A stretch of DNA of 64,000 bases from Malaya genurostris (GCF_030247185.1 NC_080571.1:33034753-33098752), one strand, 5' to 3'; shown: positions 43,416-53,240, counted from the stretch's first letter. Notes: generated from the sequence alone by a model not told the origin. Numbers and translations are program-made.

Positions 43416-44291
43416 ATGAACAACGAAACCCACATCGAATATCTAAATTTCAATGGACTTACACTACCGTTAGTGGCAAGTCAAATAAGCCAAGAGCAAA
43501 AATCGTACAATCCACAATCGGACCCTGAAATTTTTGAACTTGACTTCGGAACAGTGCTTTTGCGGTGCTGGTCTTTATGATTACATCAATATACTTATGG
43601 ATCATGGCATAACAAGTTCCGAAGAGTTTAGCGAGCTACAAGAGGATGATATAAAACTGTTCTGGAGAGTAGCTCGTGACATAATTTTGTTTCGGAAGCT
43701 GCTCAAAAATTTGGTAAGAAACTAAACTTCAAATGTGTAGCTTAAAATAAAATTTCTTCGAAAATTTCAACTTTAAGAAAACTCTGGTTAATGGACTAGA
43801 TGATGAAGAAGATTCAGAACCACCGGAACTTGAGAGTTCTGTTAAACCAATTTTGTTTGAAGATTCTCAAAATGTCACTTCAAGAAAGGTACGTTTATAT
43901 TAAAAATGAGATAAATAAATATTACACTTGCATTTCAGTTCAAAGATTTCTCGGAGTATTTGAATAGTCGATCAGATGGGAAAGCCATCATAAAATATTA
44001 CGATGAACATCAGACACTGACAAATTCCTTAAGAAACGATTTGGTGAAGATGATACTAATGTATGCAACCGTAGAGGGCATTGAGCTCAATGCTAAGTTC
44101 AACGAGTTTGTGAGCCAAAAAATAAAAACAGTATTTCCAAAAGAAAATCCAGTTAGTTAAAAAAAAATCTTCGCACAAGTAATTATTTGAATTTAGATAT
44201 TAAACACTTGATATTCCAGGATGTATATTACAAATGCGGGCATACGACAGCAGAGGTAGCAAGAGTTGGTCCAACAGGAAAATTGCTAAAA
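43416..44291 (+). CDS. SAM-like domain protein gene, 5' exons
   Basis: This is the 5' half of a multi-exon gene. Exon with SAM-like domain: 43555-43713 (AGLYDYINILMDHGITSSEE... ELQEDDIKLF). Next exons: 43778-43888 (acidic linker), 43939-44151 (GKAIIKYYDEHQTL... FPKENP) and 44220-44291 (DVYYKCGH... VGPTGKLLK). Each is bounded by AG and GT, and the internal exons are multiples of three, so all introns are phase 0. An upstream ATG at 43416 (MNNETHIEYLNF) could start the protein with a short intron before 43555, but this is unsure. The family is the SAM-domain plus YY/GKLY-type protein (SAMD3-like), whose function I do not know. A stop at 44292 follows an apparent one-base loss. Confidence 0.6.
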
Positions 44292-44507
44292 TGAAAAGCT
44301 ATCGTATTGCAATTTTTAGGTTTGAAAAAAAAAAAACAAACAGAGGAAGACCGACGCAGAGCAACATCCAACGGTGGTCATAGGTGAACCAATTTATTTT
44401 ATTTTAACTATTGCAAAATGTGCTAGATATATACACATTTTGGGAAAAATGCCTGAGCAATTTCTCAAAAACTGTCCTTTAGAGCATGATGTACGTATGG
44501 GACAATT

Positions 44508-44519
44508 TTTATCACGTTT
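44508..44519. repeat. Target-site duplication of I-clade LINE, 3' side
   Basis: TTTATCACGTTT, identical to 50532-50543. The last three T merge with the T run (poly(A) on the minus strand), so 9-12 bases are certain. Confidence 0.85.
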
Positions 44520-44838
44520 TTTTTTCATAAATACGTTTATTTCATAGGCAATATACATAAGTTTTTCTTCGCCGTGGCATCCACAATACATAGTAGTTTA
44601 AACCTAATACATTTCGAATATCATATTAGTATGTTGGTACTCATTAGTTAATCTAAACACTGTTTTTATCAAGCGAGTTGCTATTTTAAATTACATTAAA
44701 TAAAATACATTTATTTTGTACATGATCTTATAACTATTTCAGGATTGTTTGTATCAGTTCACCACTTATATTCAATATCCTATAGTTGGCTATTGGTTGA
44801 ACTCATGGAAGAGAAAACAGTCTAACATAAAATAAAAT

Positions 44839-47800
44839 TTAAATTGGAACTCCAATGGATTTAACGAAATGATAAAGAAGTTTCATGTATGGAAGGTCAC
44901 GACAAGCAAGAATGTCGCGAACTGGGACATTGGATAGTCTACCTTGGGTACGCAAGGAATTTATTAGTTGAGATCTGACATCACGAAACTCCACGCATGT
45001 CCAAACAACATGGTCAATATCGCGGTAACCTTCGCCGCAAGCACAATGATTAGTCTCGGAAAGTCCAATTCGAAGGAGATGTGCATCTAACGTGTAGTGA
45101 TTGGACATGAGTCTGGACATCACACGAATGAAATCTCTACTCACATCCAGTCCCCTGAACCATGCCTTTGTCGATATTTTAGGAATAATTGAGTGCATCC
45201 ACCGACCCAGATCAACTTTATCCCAAGAAGCTTGCCAGCTGGCAAGTGTTCTTTGGCGAGACGCGCTATAGAATTCGTTGAAAGCAATCGGTCTCTCATA
45301 AATTTCACCCTCAATAGCACCACGTTTGGCTAAAATATCGGCTCTTTCATTGCCTGGAATGGAGCAATGAGCCGGAACCCAAACTATTGTGATTAGATAA
45401 TTATTATTCAATATGTCGTTCAGACACTGTTTTATTTTACCCAAGAAAAACGGTTCATTTTTGCCAGCAGCGTTTGAGCGAATGGCTTCAATTGCACTCA
45501 GACTATCTGTGAAGAGGAAATAATGGTTTGGAGATAATGTGACGACTACATTCAAGCTATAATGAACTGCTGCTAACTCTGCTATATAAACAGATGCAGG
45601 TTCTTGAAGATTAAACGCAGCCGAAACATTATTGTTGAACATACCAAACCCTGTCGCTTCTTCCATTCGCGATCCGTCCGTGTAAAACATTTTCTCAGAG
45701 TTAATATGCCTGAACTTACTTGAAAATATTTTTGGGATTTCCATAGAGCGTAGGTGGTCCGGGATTCCACGCACTTCACGCTGCATGGATGTATCGAAAA
45801 ATAAAGTTGAGTCAGGTACATTTAGGATGCTGACACGGATAGGAATATATCTTGAAGGGTTGATTTCCTGTGACATATGGTTAAAATATACTGTCATGAA
45901 TTTTGTTTGAGATCGAAGCTCGACTAGTCGTTCGAAATTATTAATTACCATGGGATTCAGCACATCACATCTTATTAGCAGGCGTGATGAAAGCTCCCAA
46001 AATCGATCTTTTAATGGAAGAACTCCCGCCAGAACTTCAAGACTCATTGTATGTGTCGAATGCATGCAGCCTAAAGCAATTCGCAAACAACGGTACTGAA
46101 TTCGCTCAAGTTTGATAATATGAGAATTTGCAGCGGAACGAAAACAAACGCATCCATATTCCATCACTGAAAGTATCGTTGTCTGATACAATTTTATTAG
46201 ATCTTGCGGATGAGCACCCCACCAAGACCCTGTTATTGTTCGAAGAAAATTTACTCTTTGTTGGCATTTCGTTATCAGATACCTAATGTGTCCTCCCCAC
46301 GTGCATTTGGAATCAAACCACACCCCGAGGTATTTGAAAGTCAAAACCTGTTCGATTATTCTTCCCATCATATGAAGCTGAAGTTGCGCGGGATCATGCT
46401 TTTTTGAAAAGACGACCAGCTCTGTTTTCTCCGCAGAGAATTCGATACCAAGATGAACAGCCCAAACGGACAATTTATCTAAGGTATCTTGCAATGGTTT
46501 TTGCAGATCAATAGCTTTGGATCCAGTAACTGAAACCACGCCATCATCTGCCAATTGTCTTAGTGTACATGGGGTTACTAGACAGCTGTCAATGTCATTC
46601 ACGTAAAAATTATAGAGGAGCGGACTGAGGCATGAGCCTTGCGGGAGACCCATGTAGCTAATTCTGATTGTTGCCAAATCGCCATGTGAAAAATGCATGC
46701 GTTTCTCTGACAAAAGGTTGTGCAAATAATTATTTATAACCGCTGGGAGTCCATGTTGGTGGAGCTTGTCTGAAAGAACATCAATGGAAACTGAATCAAA
46801 TGCTCCTTTAATGTCTAAAAATACAGATGCCATTTGTTGCTTTTGAGCGAAGGCAATTTGGATGTCAGACGAAAGTAATGCAAGGCAATCATTCGTCCCT
46901 TTATTTCTACGGAAGCCAAACTGAGTATCTGACAACAAACCGTTCGTCTCGACCCAAGTGTCGAGACGTCGTAGAATAATTTTTTCGAACAATTTTCTGA
47001 TGCAGGACAACATCGCAATGGGTCTATATGAGTTGTGATTGGAAGCTGGTTTCCCCGGCTTTTGAATGGCGATAACTTTCACTTGTCTCCAGTCAGGTGG
47101 AACAATATTTTGCTCAAGAAACTTGTTGAACAATTCCAACAAACGTCTTTTTGCGAGGTCGGGCAGATTCTTCACCAAGTTGAATTTAATTCTGTCCAAT
47201 CCAGGAGCGTTATTGTTACAAGACATGAGTGCTATGGAAAATTCCATCATTGAAAAGGGGCTATCAATGGAATCATCATTTGAAGAAGACTCCCTAACAA
47301 TGCTATGCGTAGGAACGGAATCTGGACAAACTTTCCTCGCAAAATCAAATATCCATCGATTCGAGTACTCCTCACTCTCATTTCCTACGTTACGATTCCT
47401 CATTCGTCTGGCCGTATTCCAAAGAGTGCTCATTGAGGTTTCTCTTGACAAACCTTCCACAAAATGTCTCCAATAGCTGCATTTCTTAACCCGAAGTATG
47501 TTCTTGTACTTGGTTTCTAAAACCAAGAATTTTTCAAAATTCTGAGGAGTTCCTCCTCCTCGTTTTAAAAACGTCTTGAAAGCATTTTGTTTCGCGTGTT
47601 TAGCATCTGAGCACTCTTTGTCCCACCAAGGATTTGGAGGTCTTCTGTTAGACGATGGACCAAGAAATCGTTTGGTTTGGGCTTGTTCTGCGGCCTCCAG
47701 AATCGAACAAACGAGGAAGTCATATTCTTCAAGTGGGGGAAGCTCTTCCATTGAAGTTAAGACACTTGAAATATTACTTTGGTATTTAATCCAGTCAATA

Positions 47801-48531
47801 TTTTTTGTCAAATCATATGGAATATTAACTGAATTAGCAATGCCTTTGTTACTGCTAATTGAGATGATGATTGGTAAATGATCGCTACCATGTAAATCAG
47901 GAAATACTTTCCAGGTGCAATCTAGTCGAATTGAAGTCGAACAAAGAGATAAATCTAATGCACTTGGACGTGCAGGAGGTCTTGGGATCCGTGTCATGCT
48001 ACCCATATTTAGTACCGTCATGCTAAAATTGTCGCAAATATTATATATTAGAGATGATCTGCTATCATTGTAAACGGAACCCCACATCATTCCGTGCGAA
48101 TTGAAATCTCCTAAAATCAAACGTGGAGCAGGAAGGGCTTCGACAATTTCATTAAGCTGTCGTTGTCCAACTTGAGCTCTTGGAGGAATATATACCGAAG
48201 CAATGCAAATGTCCTTTCCTTTAATGTTTATTTGACAAGCAACAACTTCTATACTAGAAGTCGAAGGAATGTTTAATCTATAAAAGGAATAACATTTCTT
48301 AATTCCTAAAAGCACTCCACCATACGGGGAGTCTCTGTCGAGACGTATAATGTTAAAGTCATTAAAATTTAAGGCTATGTTTGATGTAAGCCATGTTTCG
48401 CACAAAGCAAATACATCACATTTTTGACTATGCAACAAAACTTTAAATGAATCAAGTTTTGGCATGATGCTTCGACAATTCCACTGCAGGACAGTGATTG
48501 AATCATTTGCGGCGGATGATAAATTATCCAT
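44839..48531 (-). CDS. I-clade LINE ORF2: endonuclease, RT, RNase H
   Basis: A polyprotein of 1230 residues from the ATG at 48531. The APE endonuclease occupies about residues 10-230 (WNCRSI, CETWLT with the metal Glu, GDFNSHG, GSDHLPII). The reverse transcriptase lies at about 475-740 (APGLDRIKFNLVKN, SYRPIAMLSC, FLDIKGAFDSV, GLPQGSCLSPLLYNF, and a LADD box in place of the usual YADD/FADD; both Asp are kept). RNase H lies at about 950-1080 (FYTDGSR, ELAAVHYS, FTDSLSAIEAI, WVPAHCSIPGNERADILAK). A C-terminal CXC-H-C knuckle follows (CACGEGYRDIDHVVWTC). RNase H after the RT is typical of the I clade. No stop or shift was seen. The frame also extends four codons upstream to a TTG at 48543, but the ATG that overlaps the ORF1 stop is the better start. 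Confidence 0.9.
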   Translation of the reverse strand: MDNLSSAANDSITVLQWNCRSIMPKLDSFKVLLHSQKCDVFALCETWLTSNIALNFNDFNIIRLDRDSPYGGVLLGIKKCYSFYRLNIPSTSSIEVVACQINIKGKDICIASVYIPPRAQVGQRQLNEIVEALPAPRLILGDFNSHGMMWGSVYNDSRSSLIYNICDNFSMTVLNMGSMTRIPRPPARPSALDLSLCSTSIRLDCTWKVFPDLHGSDHLPIIISISSNKGIANSVNIPYDLTKNIDWIKYQSNISSVLTSMEELPPLEEYDFLVCSILEAAEQAQTKRFLGPSSNRRPPNPWWDKECSDAKHAKQNAFKTFLKRGGGTPQNFEKFLVLETKYKNILRVKKCSYWRHFVEGLSRETSMSTLWNTARRMRNRNVGNESEEYSNRWIFDFARKVCPDSVPTHSIVRESSSNDDSIDSPFSMMEFSIALMSCNNNAPGLDRIKFNLVKNLPDLAKRRLLELFNKFLEQNIVPPDWRQVKVIAIQKPGKPASNHNSYRPIAMLSCIRKLFEKIILRRLDTWVETNGLLSDTQFGFRRNKGTNDCLALLSSDIQIAFAQKQQMASVFLDIKGAFDSVSIDVLSDKLHQHGLPAVINNYLHNLLSEKRMHFSHGDLATIRISYMGLPQGSCLSPLLYNFYVNDIDSCLVTPCTLRQLADDGVVSVTGSKAIDLQKPLQDTLDKLSVWAVHLGIEFSAEKTELVVFSKKHDPAQLQLHMMGRIIEQVLTFKYLGVWFDSKCTWGGHIRYLITKCQQRVNFLRTITGSWWGAHPQDLIKLYQTTILSVMEYGCVCFRSAANSHIIKLERIQYRCLRIALGCMHSTHTMSLEVLAGVLPLKDRFWELSSRLLIRCDVLNPMVINNFERLVELRSQTKFMTVYFNHMSQEINPSRYIPIRVSILNVPDSTLFFDTSMQREVRGIPDHLRSMEIPKIFSSKFRHINSEKMFYTDGSRMEEATGFGMFNNNVSAAFNLQEPASVYIAELAAVHYSLNVVVTLSPNHYFLFTDSLSAIEAIRSNAAGKNEPFFLGKIKQCLNDILNNNYLITIVWVPAHCSIPGNERADILAKRGAIEGEIYERPIAFNEFYSASRQRTLASWQASWDKVDLGRWMHSIIPKISTKAWFRGLDVSRDFIRVMSRLMSNHYTLDAHLLRIGLSETNHCACGEGYRDIDHVVWTCVEFRDVRSQLINSLRTQGRLSNVPVRDILACRDLPYMKLLYHFVKSIGVPI

Positions 48532-49837
48532 CAAATGATACAAAACCTGAAAGAGCTGGCCATTGAGCTGATAACTGTTTCAAAAAAGTTCTAGCTAATG
48601 GAAGGAATGCTGTTATGATGGTCTTTAGAGGTTCAGAAATATTGAATGCAGCGAAAATCCATTCTACAATTTCCGAAAATTTCAGTAATCCTGTTGGTGA
48701 ATGTGAAATGGAGCCCACTGGATTATTGTCTTTTCTTGAGCTAGTTCCTGGATTGGTTTGTGAATTTGACAAACCAGGAGGCACAGTTTTTGGTTTTAAA
48801 TTTGGCTTTTTAGCTTTAACACGGGGATCTTTTTTTGAAGGTATAATTTTAGGTGTCTTTTTTGGTATTTTGTGGTTTGTTAATCTCCTCTTAACAGACC
48901 CTTGAGGAGTGACAAACGAGGTATCTTCACTATTTCCGTCAGAGTCAGATTCCTCTGGCTCCGCAAGATTTGAAAAACCGTTTTCGGTTTCCAAAGGGGA
49001 GACATGTATGACCGTTTTGAGCATTTCTGCATATGTGCGCTTAGACCGTGCTTTTAAAGAAAGCTTCATTTTGTCTTTACGCAGCTTAAATGCAGCGCAC
49101 ACTGAAAGATCATCATGAGGGCTTTCCCCACAATAAACACATTTTTCAACATCTTTATCGCAAAGATTATCCTTATGAGGCCCTTGACATTTGATACATT
49201 TGGACTTATTACTACAGTAAGTAGCTGTATGTCCGAAATTTTTACAGTTCGTGCAATTCATAACATGCGGTACGAAAAGCCGAACAGGAAGACGAATTTT
49301 ATCGATATAGACATGGCTAGGCAATGCAGATCCGGCAAATGTTACGCGAAACGAATCTGAGGGACGATAAGACTTTTTTCCATCGACAATAGATGCTGAG
49401 TACAATTGTTTGCACTCGAGTATCTTAACTCCCTCAAGCATGGAGTTTTTAAAACGGCCAACTCCATTTTTAAGTAAATCATCTGCTGTCAGACTTGCTT
49501 CAGTCACAACATCGTCAATTTCTACCTCCTTCGATGGAATGTAAACTCGATATTCAATAGCAAATAATTTACAGGTTACAATATCGTTTGCCTGTTTCAA
49601 GTCGTTAACTACAACTCGAATTTTATCTCTATTAACCTTACAGATTTCTTTAACTTCAGAGAAATGTGATGTCAAATCCTTTGTAATTTGCATCAAGTTT
49701 AAAATCTTTTCTTTTTTTCGAAGATAGACTATCCATGGCCCAGTGGTACCCTGTGGATAATGTTTAGCCCTCGGAGTATTTAAACTTTTACTAGTATCCG
49801 GAATCGGATTCGGATGATCTTCCATGAGATCATCCAT
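48524..49837 (-). CDS. I-clade LINE ORF1 (gag-like, zinc knuckles)
   Basis: 437 residues from the ATG at 49837 (MDDLMEDHPNPIPDTSKSLN). It has an N-terminal gag-like region (WIVYLRKKEKILNLMQ, DKIRVVVNDLKQANDI) and three zinc knuckles near residues 195-255, beginning CTNCKNFGH, CIKCQGPH and CVYCGESPH. A Lys/Pro/Ser-rich tail of nucleic-acid-binding character follows. The frame is also open upstream to 50143 without an ATG. Its stop overlaps the ORF2 start as ATGGATAA, which suggests ORF2 translation by termination-reinitiation. It would coat element RNA. No breaks were seen. Confidence 0.88.
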   Translation of the reverse strand: MDDLMEDHPNPIPDTSKSLNTPRAKHYPQGTTGPWIVYLRKKEKILNLMQITKDLTSHFSEVKEICKVNRDKIRVVVNDLKQANDIVTCKLFAIEYRVYIPSKEVEIDDVVTEASLTADDLLKNGVGRFKNSMLEGVKILECKQLYSASIVDGKKSYRPSDSFRVTFAGSALPSHVYIDKIRLPVRLFVPHVMNCTNCKNFGHTATYCSNKSKCIKCQGPHKDNLCDKDVEKCVYCGESPHDDLSVCAAFKLRKDKMKLSLKARSKRTYAEMLKTVIHVSPLETENGFSNLAEPEESDSDGNSEDTSFVTPQGSVKRRLTNHKIPKKTPKIIPSKKDPRVKAKKPNLKPKTVPPGLSNSQTNPGTSSRKDNNPVGSISHSPTGLLKFSEIVEWIFAAFNISEPLKTIITAFLPLARTFLKQLSAQWPALSGFVSFDG

Positions 49838-50531
49838 TACATTAAATTTTTTTTGTAAATTAATAATACCAAAATAAAAACTTATGTTTAGTAAAATTTC
49901 AGATATAAGAAATAAAAAATAAATTAAATTAAATCTACCTTGTAGCTGATGTCTCTGTTCCTTTATCGTGAAGAACGTCGTGAAGCTCTTCCAACGATTT
50001 CCAATTGGCAGTCTTTTGCTGTTTCCAATTGGCAGTCTTCTGTCGTTTACTGCTATCTCAGTTGCTCTGCCGTCGTTGTGAACACCACTGCACTTGCTGT
50101 ACCTGACCCCAGGTACAGTGCTTTTGCTCTTGGTGGCGATCAAATGCGATGCTTGCAGTGTAGCACCTCGCGATATATGCCGTCTCTTTTGATCCTACGC
50201 AGCGTACAAATTCTGGTACCTGGTAGATCAGCACTGGGTTGCTTTAGCACCTCTGTGCCTTTGCACCCCTTCGTCTTCGCACCTTTATGCGATGGCACCT
50301 CTGTGACTCGTCACTTCTATGCTCTCGCACCTCTGTGTCTCTACACCTCTGTGCGTATGAACGGGATGGCCTTCGTTGCTAGCTTTCCAGTCGGGAAACG
50401 CCCCGAATATTGCGTTTGCTATGGGCAGTTTAACTACCTGAAGCTTAGAATTGTCTCGGTAGCAGCCGTTAACTCACGAGCCAGTACAATCGAAACACAA
50501 CCTCTTCGCTTGAATGGTTTTTACTGAATGA
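49838..50531 (-). promoter_or_regulatory. 5' UTR/internal promoter region of the I-clade LINE
   Basis: A 694-base leader, more GC-balanced than the surroundings. Two short tandem arrays are visible: a two-copy TTTCCAATTGGCAGTCTT at about 50007-50041, and six or so degenerate GCACCTCTGTG units at 50248-50355. LINE 5' UTRs carry internal promoters, so these are candidate control sequences; that role is inferred. Confidence 0.5.
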
Positions 50532-50543
50532 TTTATCACGTTT
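50532..50543. repeat. Target-site duplication of I-clade LINE, 5' side
   Basis: Second copy of TTTATCACGTTT. The host intron resumes here with GATCGGAATAAATATC. Confidence 0.85.
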
Positions 50544-50623
50544 GATCGGAATAAATATCACTAAAGTTAATTTTATATCAACGAAAGAAAGAAATGTATA
50601 ATACATTTTGTTTGATTAGACTA

Positions 50624-51201
50624 CAGGGTCCGGCACTCGAAGTGTAACCAACTTCAGACCTTCGAGCCTGGCGTCAAGGTAAATGCGACATATTATCGGG
50701 AAAGTATTCTGGAGGTTGCTTTGAAGCCGTGGGCAGACAAACATTTCGGCGGCAGACCATGGACGTTTCAGCAGGACTCGGCACCGTCTCACAAAGCTCG
50801 AGTGAACCAAGAATGGCTGAAAAGCAACGTTCCGAACTTCATCACGTCCACACAATGACTCTCGAATTCACCAGATGCGAATCCAATGGATTTTTCTCTT
50901 TGGGCCATTTTGGAGAGCAAAGTCCGAACTAAAAGATACACCAGTCTCGAGGCGCTGAAAAAAGTTATTGTCCGCAAGTGGGCCAAAATACCTGCAAGTC
51001 ACATTCGGGCAGCTTGCGATTCGTTTTTTGACCGTCTCAAGGCCATAGTCAAGGCAAAAGGTGGTCATATCGAGCAAAAGTGAATTGATTCTGAATTTTG
51101 TATTATTTTTACACATTTTGTACTTTGAATTAAGTAAAAGTAATTTTCCAAACTGAATTTATGGCCTTTTTAATTGGTTACACTTCGAGTGCCGGACCCT
51201 G
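50624..51201 (+). mobile_element. DD37D (maT-like) deletion derivative with TIRs
   Basis: Inverted ends starting CAGGGTCCGGCACTCGAAGT, flanked by TA (50622-50623 and 51202-51203). Inside, a plus-strand frame keeps the C-terminal transposase: ATYYRESILEVALKPWADKH, WTFQQDSAPSHKARVNQEW (second Asp), SPDANPMDFSLWAILESKV (third Asp, 37 residues later) and a helical tail to GGHIEQK and stop. A TGA interrupts it at TSTQ, where the other copy has Trp. The N-terminal half with the DNA-binding domain and first Asp is deleted. It lies in the same intron as the I element. Confidence 0.85.
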
Positions 51202-51271
51202 TAGTTATTGTAAATATCGAGATTAATGTTACATATGCTGTAAAAGCAACTAAAAGCGTTTTATTTTTCAG

Positions 51272-51938
51272 ACGAAGAGCAATTCAGTTCCAGAAAATTG
51301 GCTTATGTATGGAAGATCGCCAATTGAACTGCTACGACAAAACGATTGTTACGATTTGCGTAAGAATGATATAGAGAAAGCAAAGGATCTTATAGAGATC
51401 TTTCTACTATACCCCATATTCAAGGACCCAAAGGCCGCTTTTCTGGTATGTAATCTCTACTTTAAATTATAAACTATTTACCACTGTGCGTTCTACAGAT
51501 ACAGCACGATTTTGATCAAATGTACCCCAAAGCCAACGCTAATTTTTACGCCCGTTTTCAGTTATTGCACCAGAAATTGCAAAAGATGATTCATTCTGCT
51601 GTATGTAAGGATAAAGCATATTTGCCATCATATGAATCTTATAAAAATATGATCGACGGAAACAAAAAAGACTATTTTCTTTGCATGCTGTTGCCTATTG
51701 TAATACAGACGAATTACCGTGTGAAAGGTAACTGGAAACCATCAATCAAAGAAACTCAAGACAGGTAATTTACATCATGTTTGTAATCCGATTCGCAAAA
51801 GTTCTCAAGAATATTTTTTAAATTAGTCACTAAATTTTGAGTCCCTGTATCGCAGCTAGTGTCACAAAGGTTCTTTTTATTCTAAGTCCAGTGTATGATG
51901 TAGAAGGCGTAATCTATGTTGTGTGTGCATTACGATGA
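51272..51938 (+). CDS. SAM-like domain protein gene, 3' exons
   Basis: Continuation of the gene at 43416. Exons: 51272-51445 (NSVPENWLMYGRSPIELLRQ... LIEIFLLYPIFKDPKAAF), 51499-51764 (IQHDFDQMYPKANANFYARF... MLLPIVIQTNYRVKG) and 51860-51938 (VTKVLFILSPVYDVEGVIYV..., stop TGA at 51936). Acceptors are TTTTTCAG, TTCTACAG and CAGCTAG; donors are GTATGT and GTAATT. The first exon here is a multiple of three, so it joins in phase 0 like the upstream exons; the last intron is phase 2. The region matches the C-terminal half of the SAM-domain family, including its closing hydrophobic strand. No break was seen in these three exons. Confidence 0.65.
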
Positions 51939-51973
51939 AAGTACACAGACGCTGTTAGGATTATTTCACGAAC

Positions 51974-52381
51974 CAGGGATGCCAGGTCATTGTTTCAAAA
52001 ATCTGTGATCAAACCCCAAACCTGTCTTTGAAAATCTGTGCCCGTTTTCGTATCATAATCGCAGTTCAAAATCAATTTGGTGAGCAAAAAAAAAGGTCTC
52101 GCTACCCATTTTCCGAACCATCATAGCAGATCGAACTCAATTTAGTGAGCAACAAAAAAAAGGGTCTCACTACCAACACGCTCTGTACCTTTTTCCTCAA
52201 CCGCTCTGTACTTTTTGGTGCTAAACTGTGCTCGATTACCAAAATCTGTGATTTATTCAAGAATCTGAGAAAATCTGTGATCAATTTCAGAAATCTGAGA
52301 AAATCTGTGTCATTTTTAAAATCTGTGCAGAAAATTGAAAATCTGTGAAACACAGATTAATCTGTGAACCTGACATCCCTG
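51974..52381. mobile_element. Short TIR element (hAT-like ends)
   Basis: Inverted ends CAGGGATGCCAGGTCA and CAGGGATGTCAGGTTCA bound 408 bases, made largely of AAAATCTGTGA-type subrepeats. The 8 bases on either side (TCACGAAC and ACCAGAAC) agree at five positions, a possible worn hAT-type duplication. It lies 36 bases past the stop of the SAM-domain gene, so it may supply its 3' UTR. No transposase. Confidence 0.55.
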
Positions 52382-52454
52382 ACCAGAACTGAAAAGTTAT
52401 TAATGTTTTCCTGTATTATGTATTCTGTCAACATTTCTTCACTCAGAGTTCCCA

Positions 52455-52622
52455 GGTTTGCAGAATAATATTATAGTCTGTAGACTGAAGATTAATGTGA
52501 TGCAATGTTGCATGGCTACGAGCCTATTGACACAACGAATCCTTCCAGGTCGGGGCACGAACATACGACTACTGGTTTGTAAGACCAGTGCCCTATGGAT
52601 TGAACCGCCAACCCGGGTCAAT
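52455..52622 (-). mobile_element. tRNA-derived SINE
   Basis: The minus strand has a complete tRNA-like head: GGTTGGCGGTTCAATCCATA (A-box), CTGGT-CTTACAA-ACCAG (anticodon stem and loop, TAC, Val-like) and GTTCGTGCCCCG (B-box). The SINE body follows, related to 1-55 and 30960-31020. It is not a functional tRNA: no acceptor stem closes it and the body runs on. Confidence 0.75.
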
Positions 52623-53240
52623 CTCCGAGAAAAGTGAGTGACATTATTTTCACATTTTTGATGCACGATTTACATATTTTTGATGCATATCACCCTGTGA
52701 TTCCGGAACCGGAAGTTGGATACATATGAAATTCCGAAACTTTGTTTGGAACCATGAGACCTTTAATTTGAAATTAATTAAGTGGCATTAATTTCACATT
52801 TTTAGTGCATATCATCCTGTAATTGCGGAATCAGAATTCAGATCGAAATTATGTTCAGGAACTTTGTATGGGACCATAAGTTTGTGGAAATCGGTTTAGC
52901 CATCTCCGAGAAAAATGAGTGACATTATTTTCACATTTTTGGTGCATATCGCCCTGTAATTCCGGTACCGGAAGTCGGATCCAAATGAATTCAGGAACTT
53001 TGTATGGAACCGTGACCGTGAGACCTTTCATTAGATTCTAAGTTTGTGAAAATCAGTTAAGCCATCTACGAGAAAAGTGAGTGACAATATTTGTCACACA
53101 CACACATACAAACACAGACATTTGCTCAGCTCGTCGAGCTGAGTCGAATAGTATATGACATTCGGCCCTTCGGGCCTCGGCTCAAAAGTCGGTTCTGCAG
53201 TGATTGTATAGCCTTTCTATATGAGAAAAGCAAAAAGTAT
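52623..53240 (+). repeat. TIR/microsatellite family, subrepeat array
   Basis: Four to five tandem units of 110-150 bases, each with a GAGAAAAGTGAGTGACA and a TTCCGGAACCGGAAGT motif. They are followed by a short CA tract and TCGGCCCTTCGGGCCTCGG, then the GCCTTTCTATATGAGAAAAGC end. No terminal inverted repeat was seen on the left. Confidence 0.65.

Larger units (their letters stand above)
44520..50531 (-). mobile_element. Full-length I-clade (MosquI-like) LINE
   Basis: A roughly 6.0 kb insertion with a 9-12 bp target-site duplication and a short poly(A) preceded by AATAAA (44521-44545). Gene order on the minus strand is 5' UTR (49838-50531), ORF1, ORF2, and a 3' UTR of about 300 bases. Both ORFs are open. 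It starts CATTCAGTAAAAACC, similar to the CAT start of I elements. It lies within an intron of the SAM-domain gene in opposite orientation. Intact frames plus an unmutated duplication suggest recent, possibly continuing activity. Confidence 0.88.

Noticed and set aside
49838..50143. Upstream extension of I-element ORF1 to 50143
   Set aside because: The frame is open but has no ATG and is Arg/Ile-mixed leader sequence; the ATG at 49837 is the better start.
52540..52622. tRNA-Val gene on the minus strand
   Set aside because: The anticodon arm and B-box are good, but there is no paired acceptor stem and a SINE body follows; it is a SINE head.
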